Part shown: one piece after another, positions 8,148-16,672 of the stretch
How positions within the stretch are numbered: position 1 is the stretch's first letter
Layout of the letters: each line of letters starts with the position of its first letter
NCBI RefSeq assembly: GCF_016862915.1
Contig: NZ_BONW01000041.1
Location: forward strand, 1-64,000
Direction: 5' to 3'
Length of the DNA: 64,000 bases
Origin: Plantactinospora endophytica
Lineage (GTDB): Bacteria > Actinomycetota > Actinomycetes > Mycobacteriales > Micromonosporaceae
Program-made: the position numbers and the translations under genes
Notes under the pieces: generated by a model
What the model was told of the DNA's origin: nothing
The model's database searches: none
What the model saw: the letters and a program-made list of their open reading frames with translations, nothing else

Positions 8148-9644
8148 ATGCCCGTCACCTCGTTCACCGCGCCGACAACTCGTGCGCGGCGCTTGACCCG
8201 CACCTATTACCTGTACGCATTCCTCGACGACTTCGTCCTGCTCTACCCGGTGTACGCCCTGCTCTTCACCGACACCGGGCTCTCCGTCGCCCAGATCTCC
8301 TCGCTGTTCGTCATCTGGTCGCTGACCTCGATCGTGTTGGAGGTCCCGTCCGGCGTCTGGGCCGACGCGGTGTCGCGGCGGCGGCTGCTCGCCGGGGCCC
8401 CGCTGCTCGGTGCCGTCGGCTTCGGGCTCTGGGTGGTGGCCCCCTCCTACTGGGTCTTCGCGCTCGGCTTCGTGTTGTGGGGCGCACGTGGTGCCCTCCA
8501 GTCCGGCGCCGCCGAGGCCCTGCTCTACGACGAACTCGACCGGCTCGGCCTGGCCGACCGGTACGGGAAGGTCATCGGCCGGGCCAGCAGCGTCAGCCTG
8601 TTCGGCGCGCTGCTGGCGATCGCGGTCGCCGCGCCGGTCTTCGCGGCCGGCGGCTATCTCGCGGTCGGGGCCGCCAGCGTGCTCGCCAGCCTGCTCTGCG
8701 CGGCCACCGGACTGGCGCTACCGGAGCACCGGGCCGCACCGCCGACCGGCGCCCCGACCACCGACGTGCCGCCGACCGACGCGTCGACCACCGACGCGTT
8801 GACCACCAGCGTGCCGGCTACCGACGTGCCCTCGACCGGCGCGTTGACCGGCGGCGTGCCGGCCACCCACGCGTCGAGCACCCACGCGTCGAGCACCCAC
8901 GCGTCGACCGCCGTCGTGCCGGCCACCGACGTCGTGCCGACCACGGGTGTGCTGACCACGGATTCGCCGACCGTCGGCGACCGGGCCTCCGGGGTCGCGC
9001 CCGCCCCGGCGCCGGTCACCGATCCCGAGCCGTCCGGTTACCTCGCACTGCTGCGGGTCGCGGTGGCCGAGGCACGGCAGAACCCGGGGGTACGCCGGGC
9101 GCTGCTGATCCTGCCGGCGATGCTCGGCATCTGGGGCGCACTGGAGGAGTACGCGCCGCTGCTGGCCAGCCAGGTCGCCTCGGTGTCCACGGTGCCGCTG
9201 CTGGTGCTGCTGGTCTGGGGCGGGGTGATGGTGGGCGGCCTGCTCACCCCGATCGGGCAGCGCCTGTCGGCGGGGCGGTTCGCCGCAACCGTCGCCGTGG
9301 CCGGGGTGGCCCTGGCCGTGGGTGCGCTGACCGGCCGACCGGCGGGCTTCGTACTGGTGGCGGTGGCGTTCTGTGCCCTCCAGATGGCCAGCCTGGTGGC
9401 GGACGTACGCCTCCAGGAGAGCATCAGCGGTCCGGCCCGGGCCACCGTCACCTCGTTGGCCGGGCTCGGCACCGAAGTGGTCACCATCGGGGTGTACGGC
9501 GGCTACGCCCTCGCCTCGACGGTGGCCGGACACGGCGTGGTCTTCGCGTTGTTCGCCCTGCCCTACCTGGCGGTGGCGGTCGGGCTGTTCCGGGCCGGGG
9601 CGGTACGCACCGCCCAACCGGAGGTGGCCGACCGAACGCCGTGA
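8148..9644 (+). CDS. MFS transporter, probable drug/metabolite exporter with Thr-rich central insert
   Basis: 498 residues with about 12 membrane helices. The N-terminal half (TYYLYAFLDDFVLLYPVYAL) carries the MFS loop motif (GVWADAVSRRRLLAG) after helix 2. Between the two six-helix halves (about 195-290) lies an unusual cytoplasmic insert built of Thr/Ser-Thr-Asp-Val-Pro-like repeats encoded by degenerate tandem DNA. Shine-Dalgarno GGGAAGG precedes the ATG. Substrate is not identifiable from sequence. The leader peptide upstream suggests an inducible antibiotic-efflux role, which is inference. Confidence 0.85.
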   Translation: MPVTSFTAPTTRARRLTRTYYLYAFLDDFVLLYPVYALLFTDTGLSVAQISSLFVIWSLTSIVLEVPSGVWADAVSRRRLLAGAPLLGAVGFGLWVVAPSYWVFALGFVLWGARGALQSGAAEALLYDELDRLGLADRYGKVIGRASSVSLFGALLAIAVAAPVFAAGGYLAVGAASVLASLLCAATGLALPEHRAAPPTGAPTTDVPPTDASTTDALTTSVPATDVPSTGALTGGVPATHASSTHASSTHASTAVVPATDVVPTTGVLTTDSPTVGDRASGVAPAPAPVTDPEPSGYLALLRVAVAEARQNPGVRRALLILPAMLGIWGALEEYAPLLASQVASVSTVPLLVLLVWGGVMVGGLLTPIGQRLSAGRFAATVAVAGVALAVGALTGRPAGFVLVAVAFCALQMASLVADVRLQESISGPARATVTSLAGLGTEVVTIGVYGGYALASTVAGHGVVFALFALPYLAVAVGLFRAGAVRTAQPEVADRTP

Positions 9645-9774
9645 CCCGACGACGCCGGGGACTGACGGCGGGGAGTGACGACGCCGTGACCTGATGATGC
9701 CGTGACTCGACGACGCCGGGGACTGACGGCGGGGACTGACGCCGGAGCGCGACATTTCAGGTAGGAATTGCTGG

Positions 9775-9806
9775 TGGGAGTGGGTCGGCCGGGCCGCCCA
9801 CTCCCA
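9775..9806 (+). terminator. Hairpin after the MFS gene
   Basis: Perfect 10-bp inverted repeat TGGGAGTGGG / CCCACTCCCA with a 12-nt loop. Before it (9650-9745) is a degenerate duplication of about 55 bp containing CGACGACGCCGGGGACTGAC twice. Confidence 0.7.
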
Positions 9807-10181
9807 TCGGCCCAACGGGTGTGCCGGCTGTCGGGTCGGCCGACGGTGTCCCGTCCCTCGATCCGGCGGTCGACCGGACGGCCCGCCCGGTACGGCGGTA
9901 TTTCCGGCGGTCACCCGTCAGTTCCGATCGGCATGGCTGGATGGCACCGGGTACGGCGTACGGCCGGGTGCATCGAAGGGCGTCGAGATCAATTAAGAAA
10001 GACAGTTATCAATTGATTTGGCCGATTCGATCAACTCGGAGCCCCTCGTCCAGTAGTGCACACGCCGTTGATTACGTATCCTGCCGAAGGCACGCGCGCC
10101 CGTGACCCTCGGACTCTGGCCGGAGCCGCGGGCCGCCGGTGCGGGTGTCGACCCTGACATATCCCCTTCCGGCGAGGTCTG
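9807..10181 (+). promoter_or_regulatory. Upstream region of the cvn operon
   Basis: No gene is seen. An AT-rich patch at 9985-10030 contains the palindrome ATCAATTGAT, preceded 20 bases upstream by another ATCAATT. This is a plausible promoter or operator region for cvnA. GAGG five bases before the ATG at 10182 is the ribosome-binding site. Confidence 0.4.
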
Positions 10182-13067
10182 ATGGAAACCCAGAACTGGC
10201 CGATCCGCTCGAAGATTGTCGCGCTGGTCGCCGTGCCGATCCTCGCGTTGTCGGCGCTCTGGATCTTCGCGACCACGCTCACCGTCGGGCCCGCGTCGAA
10301 TCTGCTCTCCACCCAGACCCTGCTGGACGAGATCGGGCGGCCGGGCGAGGCGCTGGTGGTGGAGCTTCAGCAGGAGCGGCGGCTGTCGGTGCTGCAACTG
10401 GCCGACCCGGTAGCCGGCACCGCCCTCGCCGACCAGCGGATCCGTACCGACCGGGCGATCGCCGACTTCCGGCGCCGCACCTCCGACGCCGACCTGCGGG
10501 ACACCACCGGCGAGCTGCTCGACACCCGGATCGACCAACTGCTCACCGCGGTCGACGCGCTGCGCTCCGGACGGGTCTTCATCGACCGGCGTACCGTCGA
10601 CGCCAGCGGGGCGCTCGGCCTCTACAGCGGGATCATCGACTCGGCGTTCCGGACGTTCTCCGCGCTGAACACACTGCCGGACGACGGCCTCGCCAGAGAG
10701 GCCCGGAGCCTGACCGAACTCGGCCGGGCCCGCGAGGTGCTGGCCCAGGCCGACGCGCTGCTCGCCGGGGCCTTCCACACCGGGCGCTTCAAGCCGGGCG
10801 AGCAGGCCCAGTTCGTCCAGATCGTCGGCACCCACCGGTTCCTCTACGCCGCCGCGATCGCGGAGCTGCCGGACGCCGACCGGGCCGACTACCAGCAGCT
10901 CACCGAGGGGGACTCGTTCGTCCGGATGCGCCGGATGGAGGACGACCTGATCGGCCGGGGCGGCGGCGCCACGCTGCCGGTCGGCCCCCGGGAGTGGCAG
11001 AGCAGCTACGACTCGGTGCAGCGGCAACTGCGCGACTTCGAGTTGACCGGCGCCGACGCGCTCGCCGACCGCAGCCGACCGGTGGCGGCCGGCATCCTGC
11101 TCCGGCTGGGCCTGGCCGGCCTGCTCGGCTTCCTCGCCGTACTGGCCTCGGCCGTCATCGCGCTGCGGATCGGTCGATCCCTGGTCCGGCGGCTGACCAG
11201 CCTGCGGGCCGCCGCGCTGACCATGGCCGACGAGCGGCTGCCCGACGTGGTCGGGCGACTGCGCAAGGGCGACGAGGTGGACGTCGAGACCGAGGCGCCA
11301 CCACTGAACTACGGTCAGGACGAGATCGGCCAGGTCGCGCAGGCGTTCAGCGAGGTGCAGCGGACCGCCATCGCGTCGGCGATCGACGAGGCCGCGCTGC
11401 GCCGGGGCCTCCGGGACGTCTTCCTGAACATCGCCCGGCGCAGCCAGACCCTGCTGCACCGCCAGCTCGCGCTGCTGGACCGGATGGAACGGCGGGTGGC
11501 CCAGCCGGACGAGCTGGAGGACCTCTTCCGGCTCGACCACATGGCCACCCGGATGCGGCGGCACGCCGAGGACCTGGTCGTACTCGCCGGAGCGGCACCC
11601 GGCCGTGGCTGGCGCAACCCGGTGTCCATGGTGGACGTGATCCGGGGCGCGATCTCCGAGGTCGAGGACTACGCCCGGGTCGACCTGGTCAACGTGGCAC
11701 CGGCGGCCACCGCCGGCCGGGCGGTCGGCGACGTCATCCACCTGCTGGCCGAACTGGTCGAGAACGCGACCTCCTTCTCCCCGCCGCACACCCGCGTGCA
11801 GGTCACCGGCCAGGTGGTCGCCAACGGGTACACGATCGAGATCGAGGACCGTGGCCTGGGCATGGCCGCCGAGGCGATCGACCAGGCGAACCGACGGCTG
11901 GCCGACCCTCCCGACTTCGACCCGTCGAACAGCGCCCGGCTCGGCCTGTTCGTGGTCGCCCTGCTCGGCGCCCGGCACGGCGTACGGGTGCAGTTGCGGC
12001 CCTCCCCGTACGGCGGGGTCACCGCCGTCGCGCTCATCCCGGGCGACCTCGTGGTACCCGACAGCGGCGCCAGGCCGCCGGCCGGGCCGGCTGCCGAGCC
12101 GACCGGTCCGGTACGCCCGACCAGGCCCGGCCGGCTCGGCGGTGCCGCCGACGGCTCGGAGACGATCGAGATGCCGGCGCAGTCCGGGCGGCCCGCCGGG
12201 GTGACCCCGACCCGCGACGGTGGCGACGATCCGACTCCGGATGCCGGCTCGACCACCGCGCTCGGGCCGCGCCGGAAGGCGGGTGCCGCCCTCGCGGCCC
12301 TGGTCGCCGCCAGCCGGCCGCAGCCCGCGCAGCCGACCCCGACCGCCGACCCCGTGGCCACCGACGCCGTCCCCACCGACGTGCCCGCCGCGGCGAACCC
12401 GGCGGCCGAGACCTCCCGAACGCCGGGCGCGACCACGGACCTGCCCGGCCGGACCACCGAGCCAGCCACGCCCACCGGCCCGACGGCCAGCGCCCTGACG
12501 GACAGCGCTCCGCCGGCCACCGGCCCGACGACGACCAGTGGTCCGACGACGACCAGTGGTCCGATGGGTGGTCTGACGACCAGTGGTCCGACGACCACCG
12601 GCCCGACGAGCACCGGGCCGATGACCAGCGGTGCGACGACCGGCGGCGCTCCGGCGAGCGGGCCGACGAACGGCGGTCGGCTGCGCCCGGGACTGGACGA
12701 CGACACGGTCGTGCTGCCGAAGGTACCGCCGAGCGGCGGCCCGGTACGCCCGGCCGCCGGCCCGGTCGGCCCCGACGGCCTGCCCCGGCGGATCCGGCAG
12801 ACCAGCCTCGCGCCGCAACTGCGCAACGGACCGGTCGCCACCTCCGACCGGTCCGCGCGGTCCAGTGGCGCCGAATCCTCCGACGAGGCGCTCGACGAGC
12901 CGCAGCCGCGTACTCCGGAGCAGATCCGGGCGGTGATGGCTGCGTTGCAGTCCGGCACGGCGCGGGGACGGCGGGACGCCGGTGACCTGCCGTCGACCGG
13001 CGACACCTCCGATGCCACCTCCCGGGTCGCCGATCCGGGTGTCACGAATTCTGAAGGGGACGGGTGA
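10182..13067 (+). CDS. cvnA: Conservon sensor histidine kinase-like protein (NIT sensor, CvnA)
   Basis: 961 residues. TM1 (about 11-31) and TM2 (about 302-326) enclose an extracytoplasmic nitrate/nitrite-sensor-like (NIT) helical domain. A HAMP-like linker follows, then a HATPase_c domain with N-box LLAELVENATSFS (about 519) and G-box EDRGLGM. The phosphoacceptor region is atypical, as usual for CvnA. The C-terminal 335 residues are Pro/Thr/Ala/Gly-rich and disordered, with GPTTTSGPTTTSGP repeats. The stop TGA directly precedes the cvnB start. In Streptomyces, CvnA-D form a membrane-associated complex likened to eukaryotic G-protein-coupled systems. Confidence 0.88.
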   Translation: METQNWPIRSKIVALVAVPILALSALWIFATTLTVGPASNLLSTQTLLDEIGRPGEALVVELQQERRLSVLQLADPVAGTALADQRIRTDRAIADFRRRTSDADLRDTTGELLDTRIDQLLTAVDALRSGRVFIDRRTVDASGALGLYSGIIDSAFRTFSALNTLPDDGLAREARSLTELGRAREVLAQADALLAGAFHTGRFKPGEQAQFVQIVGTHRFLYAAAIAELPDADRADYQQLTEGDSFVRMRRMEDDLIGRGGGATLPVGPREWQSSYDSVQRQLRDFELTGADALADRSRPVAAGILLRLGLAGLLGFLAVLASAVIALRIGRSLVRRLTSLRAAALTMADERLPDVVGRLRKGDEVDVETEAPPLNYGQDEIGQVAQAFSEVQRTAIASAIDEAALRRGLRDVFLNIARRSQTLLHRQLALLDRMERRVAQPDELEDLFRLDHMATRMRRHAEDLVVLAGAAPGRGWRNPVSMVDVIRGAISEVEDYARVDLVNVAPAATAGRAVGDVIHLLAELVENATSFSPPHTRVQVTGQVVANGYTIEIEDRGLGMAAEAIDQANRRLADPPDFDPSNSARLGLFVVALLGARHGVRVQLRPSPYGGVTAVALIPGDLVVPDSGARPPAGPAAEPTGPVRPTRPGRLGGAADGSETIEMPAQSGRPAGVTPTRDGGDDPTPDAGSTTALGPRRKAGAALAALVAASRPQPAQPTPTADPVATDAVPTDVPAAANPAAETSRTPGATTDLPGRTTEPATPTGPTASALTDSAPPATGPTTTSGPTTTSGPMGGLTTSGPTTTGPTSTGPMTSGATTGGAPASGPTNGGRLRPGLDDDTVVLPKVPPSGGPVRPAAGPVGPDGLPRRIRQTSLAPQLRNGPVATSDRSARSSGAESSDEALDEPQPRTPEQIRAVMAALQSGTARGRRDAGDLPSTGDTSDATSRVADPGVTNSEGDG

Positions 13068-13490
13068 GTGGTGCACACGACGAAGCCGGGTGCGGATCTC
13101 AGTTGGCTGCTCGACGATCTTGTGGAGCGCGTACCGTCCGCCCAGCAGGCCGTACTGCTCTCGGCGGACGGGCTGCTGATGGCCGCGTCGCGGGAGCTGG
13201 CCCAGGAGGCCGCCGAACACATGGCGGCGATGGCGGCGGGCTTCCAGAGCCTGGCGAAGGGGGCCAGCCGGCACTTCCAGGCCGGTCCGGTACGGCAGAC
13301 CGTGATCGAGATGGAGTCCGCGTTCCTCTTCGTGACCGCCGCCGGGCAGGGCGCCTGTCTCGCCGTACTGGCCAGCGCCGCGTCGGACATCGGAGTGATC
13401 GCGTACGAGATGGCGATGCTGGTCACCCGGGTGGGGCAGAACCTGTCCGCGCCGAACCGAACACCGCGGGCGCCGGCAGATGCGGAGTGA
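13068..13490 (+). CDS. cvnB: Roadblock/LC7 family protein (CvnB)
   Basis: 140 residues. A single Roadblock/LC7 domain begins with DLSWLLDDLVERVPSAQQAV and includes LSADGLLMAASREL and the core strand MESAFLFVTAAG. In MglB-type systems Roadblock proteins act as GTPase-activating partners, here presumably for the Ras-like protein two genes downstream. The GTG at 13068 abuts the cvnA stop; a second GTG at 13071 is equally possible. It overlaps cvnC by 11 bases, indicating translational coupling. Confidence 0.9.
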   Translation: MVHTTKPGADLSWLLDDLVERVPSAQQAVLLSADGLLMAASRELAQEAAEHMAAMAAGFQSLAKGASRHFQAGPVRQTVIEMESAFLFVTAAGQGACLAVLASAASDIGVIAYEMAMLVTRVGQNLSAPNRTPRAPADAE

Positions 13491-13872
13491 CGCACCGGGG
13501 CACCACCACGACTGGCTGGACGACGACGCGGGACCGGTGGTCCGGCCGTACACGATGACCGGTGGTCGGGTCGAGCCGTCGGCGGGCCGGTTCGACCTGG
13601 TGGCGTACGTGGTGGCCGGCCCGCCGTACGAGGACGGCGACGACGATCCGCAGCCTCCGCCGGAGCACCGTGCGATCATTTCGCTCGCGCAGCAGCCGAT
13701 CACCGTCGCCGACCTCGCCGCCGACCTCAACCTGCCGGTGGGGGTGGTCCGGGTGCTCCTCGGCGACCTGCTCGGCAACGGCCGGATCTCGATGTACGAC
13801 CCACCCACCTCGCGCCAGTTCCCCGACGACGACATCCTCAAGGCGGTGGTCAATGGACTCCGGGCTCTCTGA
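13480..13872 (+). CDS. cvnC: DUF742 winged-helix protein (CvnC)
   Basis: 130 residues. The pattern VRPYTMTGGRVEPS ... FDLVAYVVAG is the DUF742 hallmark. A helix-turn-helix-like segment follows (ISLAQQPITVADLAADLNLP ... VVRVLLGDLLGNGRI). It is the third gene of the conservon, overlapping cvnB by 11 and cvnD by 20 bases. Its biochemical role in the complex is not known from sequence. Confidence 0.9.
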   Translation: MRSDAPGHHHDWLDDDAGPVVRPYTMTGGRVEPSAGRFDLVAYVVAGPPYEDGDDDPQPPPEHRAIISLAQQPITVADLAADLNLPVGVVRVLLGDLLGNGRISMYDPPTSRQFPDDDILKAVVNGLRAL

Positions 13873-14455
13873 CCAGGAGACGGGAAAGCGGCGCATCCCG
13901 CTGGCCCTGAAGATCCTGATCGCCGGTGGCTTCGGGGTCGGCAAGACGACCCTGGTCGGCGCGGTGAGCGAGATCCGTCCGTTGCAGACCGAGGAGGTGC
14001 TCACCGACGCCGGGGCCGGCACCGACGACCTCTACGGGGTGGAGGGCAAGCAGACCACCACCGTCGCGATGGACTTCGGCCGGATCACCATCAACGAGGA
14101 TCTCCAGGTCTATCTCTTCGGCACGCCGGGACAGGACCGGTTCTGGTTCCTCTGGGACGAGTTGGCGTTCGGGGCGCTCGGCGCGGTGGTACTGGCCGAC
14201 ACCCGCCGGCTCGCCGACTGCTTTCCGTCGGTGGACTACTTCGAACGGCGGGGCATCCCGTTCGTGGTCGGGGTGAACTGCTTCGACGGGGCGAAGCGGT
14301 TCGGGGTCGAGGCGGTGCGCAGCGCGCTGGACCTGGACCCGGACGTGCCGGTGGTGCTCTGCGACGCCCGGAACCGGCAGTCCGGCAAGGTGGTGCTGGT
14401 CGCCCTGGTCGAGCACGTCGCCGCCCGGCGCGCCGAGCGGGTCGCGGCGACCTGA
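13853..14455 (+). CDS. cvnD: Ras-like ATP/GTP-binding protein (CvnD)
   Basis: 200 residues. Walker A/G1 GGFGVGKTT lies at about 17-25; a switch region (EGKQTTTVAMDFGRI) and the G3-like FGTPGQDRF follow. The usual NKxD specificity motif is replaced by NCFD, as in other CvnD/MglA-like actinobacterial proteins. The ATG at 13853 lies inside the end of cvnC. It is probably the switch subunit of the conservon, cycling nucleotide under influence of CvnA and CvnB; this role is known for the family, not shown here. Confidence 0.9.
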   Translation: MDSGLSDQETGKRRIPLALKILIAGGFGVGKTTLVGAVSEIRPLQTEEVLTDAGAGTDDLYGVEGKQTTTVAMDFGRITINEDLQVYLFGTPGQDRFWFLWDELAFGALGAVVLADTRRLADCFPSVDYFERRGIPFVVGVNCFDGAKRFGVEAVRSALDLDPDVPVVLCDARNRQSGKVVLVALVEHVAARRAERVAAT

Positions 14456-14526
14456 CCGGGGCAACCTGATCGCGGCGAGCGGATCGCGGCGAACCGACCA
14501 CGGCCGGGCCGGGGCGCCGGGCGGGG

Positions 14527-15207
14527 TCAGTCGGTGACGACCAGCACGTCCAGCCGGCGTGGTCCGTGCACGCCCTCGACCCGGTCGAGTTCGATGTCGC
14601 TGGTCGCCGACGGTCCGGAGACCAGTGTGGTCGGTCGGGTCGGGTCGGCGAGCCGGGCCAGCGCCTCCGGCACCCCGCCGACCACCTGCCCGGCGCGGAC
14701 CACGCAGAGGTGGTGGTCGGGTACCAGGCTGAGCAGCCGGCGCCCCTGGTCGGGCGCGCCGTCCAGCAGCAGCGTGCCGGTCTGTGCGATCGCCACCGCG
14801 CAGCCGGTGACCACGGCGACGCCGGGTGCGTCGAGGTCGGCCACCGTCAGCGGCTCCGGGTCGCCGTCCCGGCGGATCCGGCCGAGGTACGCCGACAGCC
14901 ACCGCACCGGCGCTCCCGGCGGTACGACCACGGTCGGCACCTCGCCGAGCAGCTCGGCCAGCGCCCCGGGTACGTCCTGCGGCGCGCAACGGCGCACCGT
15001 GGCCCGGTAGTCGACCAGCCGGTCGACCAGCAACTCGATCAGCTCCCCGTCGAGTGCTGCTGCCTCCGCCTCGCCGGGTTCCCCGACCGTGCCGCCGGCA
15101 ACCGGCCCGGTGCGGTACTCCCGGGGCACCGACACCGGCTCGTCGGGCCGGACGGCCCGGATCCGGGCCAGGATCTCGTCCCGAGCCGACCTATCCACGG
15201 TCCCCAC
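14527..15207 (-). CDS. lutC: LUD-domain lactate utilization protein C
   Basis: 226 residues. LUD domain with TGCAVAIAQTGTLLLDG and the terminal LVSGPSATSDIELDRVEGVHGPR block typical of LutC/YkgG. It is the third subunit of the LutABC L-lactate oxidase complex, which oxidises lactate to pyruvate. Its start lies 17 bases inside the lutB end, so translation is probably coupled. It is the last gene of the operon and converges with the cvn operon. Confidence 0.9.
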   Translation of the reverse strand: MGTVDRSARDEILARIRAVRPDEPVSVPREYRTGPVAGGTVGEPGEAEAAALDGELIELLVDRLVDYRATVRRCAPQDVPGALAELLGEVPTVVVPPGAPVRWLSAYLGRIRRDGDPEPLTVADLDAPGVAVVTGCAVAIAQTGTLLLDGAPDQGRRLLSLVPDHHLCVVRAGQVVGGVPEALARLADPTRPTTLVSGPSATSDIELDRVEGVHGPRRLDVLVVTD

Positions 15208-16672
15208 CCGTCCCTTCTCCGCCGGTGCGGTCCCGCCCGGCCCACCAGTCCCGGAACGTCCGGCCGGCCGGCAGCGGGGCGTCCCGGCTCGCGGTCCAGG
15301 CGGACAGCGGCCACGGCAGCCGGCGTACCTGACCGCGTGCCCCGGTGACCAGGCGCAGTGGCGCCGCGCCGCGCCGGGCGGCCCGGAGCGCGGCGGCGTA
15401 CCGGCGCCGGTCGCGCATCGTCCAGGCCAGTGCCCGCATCGCGGTACGTTCCGCCGAGGGCCGGCCCCGCCGCGCGTCCACGCCCCGTTGCCGCAGGTGC
15501 ACCAGTACCTCGGGGATGTCGATCCGGACCGGGCAGGCGTCGAAGCAGGCGCCGCAGAGCGTCGAGGCGTACGGCAACGTCCGGTTGGCGCCCGCGTCCG
15601 GGCCGGTCATCTGCGGGGACAGGATCGCGCCGATCGGACCCGGGTAGACCGACCCGTACGCGTGCCCGCCGACCCGCTCGTAGACGGGGCAGACGTTCAG
15701 GCAGGCCGAGCAGCGGATGCAGCGCAGCGCCTGCCGCCCCACCGGATCGGCCAGCGTCTCGGTACGCCCGTTGTCGACCAGCACGATGTGCAGCGTCTGC
15801 GGCCCGTCCCCGGGGGTGACCCCGGTCCACAGCGAGGTGTACGGGTTCATCCGCTCGCCGGTCGAGGAGCGGGGCAGCAGTTGCAGGAAGACCTCCAGGT
15901 CGCGGAAGGTCGGCAGCAGCTTCTCCACGCCCACCACGGAGATCAGCGTCTCGGGCAGGGTGAGGCACATCCGGCCGTTGCCCTCGGACTCCACCACCAC
16001 CAGGGTGCCGGTCTCGGCGACGGCGAAGTTGGCGCCGGAGATCGCCACCTTGGCGCTGAGGAACTTGGCCCGCAGGTGCCGGCGGGCCGCCTCGGCGAGC
16101 GCGGGCGGATCGTCGGTGAGCTTGTCGAGGTCGACCCCGGGCATCCGGCTGGCGAAGATGTCCCGGATCTGCCGGCGGTTGTAGTGGATCGCCGGTACCA
16201 GGATGTGCGACGGGGTGTCGTCGGCGAGCTGCACGATCAGCTCGGCCAGGTCGGTCTCGACCGCTTCGATGCCGACCTCGGCGAGCGCCTCGTTGAGGCC
16301 GATCTCCTGGGTGGCCATCGACTTGACCTTGACCACCTCGGTACTGCCGGTCCGCTGGACCAACTCGGTGACCAGCGTGCACGCCTCGGTGGCGTCCCGG
16401 GCCCAGTGCACGGTCGCCCCGGCGGCGGTGGCGGCGGCCTCGAACTGTTCCAGCAGTTCCGGCAGCCGGGCCAGCACGTCGTCCTTGATGGCCGCGCCGG
16501 AGCGGCGCAGCGCCGGCCAGTCCGGCACCTCGCCGACCACCCGGAGCCGCTTGTCCCGGATGGTGTGGGTGGCCCGGCGCAGGTTGGCCCGGAGTTGCCC
16601 GTCCGCCAACTCGCGTCGGGCCGCCGTCGGGAACGGCAGCGGCGCGACGATGTTCCCGGTGCCGGTGGTCAT
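15191..16672 (-). CDS. lutB: Iron-sulfur lactate utilization protein B
   Basis: 493 residues. An N-terminal LUD domain contains SGANFAVAETGTLVVVESEG. Two 4Fe-4S motifs follow: CIRCSACLNVCP (about 318) and CGACFDACP (about 373). The C-terminal tail is basic. The ATG at 16672 overlaps the lutA stop (ATGA). With LutA and LutC it forms the cytosolic L-lactate dehydrogenase complex first defined in Bacillus. Confidence 0.94.
   Translation of the reverse strand: MTTGTGNIVAPLPFPTAARRELADGQLRANLRRATHTIRDKRLRVVGEVPDWPALRRSGAAIKDDVLARLPELLEQFEAAATAAGATVHWARDATEACTLVTELVQRTGSTEVVKVKSMATQEIGLNEALAEVGIEAVETDLAELIVQLADDTPSHILVPAIHYNRRQIRDIFASRMPGVDLDKLTDDPPALAEAARRHLRAKFLSAKVAISGANFAVAETGTLVVVESEGNGRMCLTLPETLISVVGVEKLLPTFRDLEVFLQLLPRSSTGERMNPYTSLWTGVTPGDGPQTLHIVLVDNGRTETLADPVGRQALRCIRCSACLNVCPVYERVGGHAYGSVYPGPIGAILSPQMTGPDAGANRTLPYASTLCGACFDACPVRIDIPEVLVHLRQRGVDARRGRPSAERTAMRALAWTMRDRRRYAAALRAARRGAAPLRLVTGARGQVRRLPWPLSAWTASRDAPLPAGRTFRDWWAGRDRTGGEGTGGDRG

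Noticed and set aside
9993-13853. 1286-codon minus frame
   Set aside because: Exact antisense of cvnA-cvnC, which have recognisable domains; typical of very GC-rich genomes.
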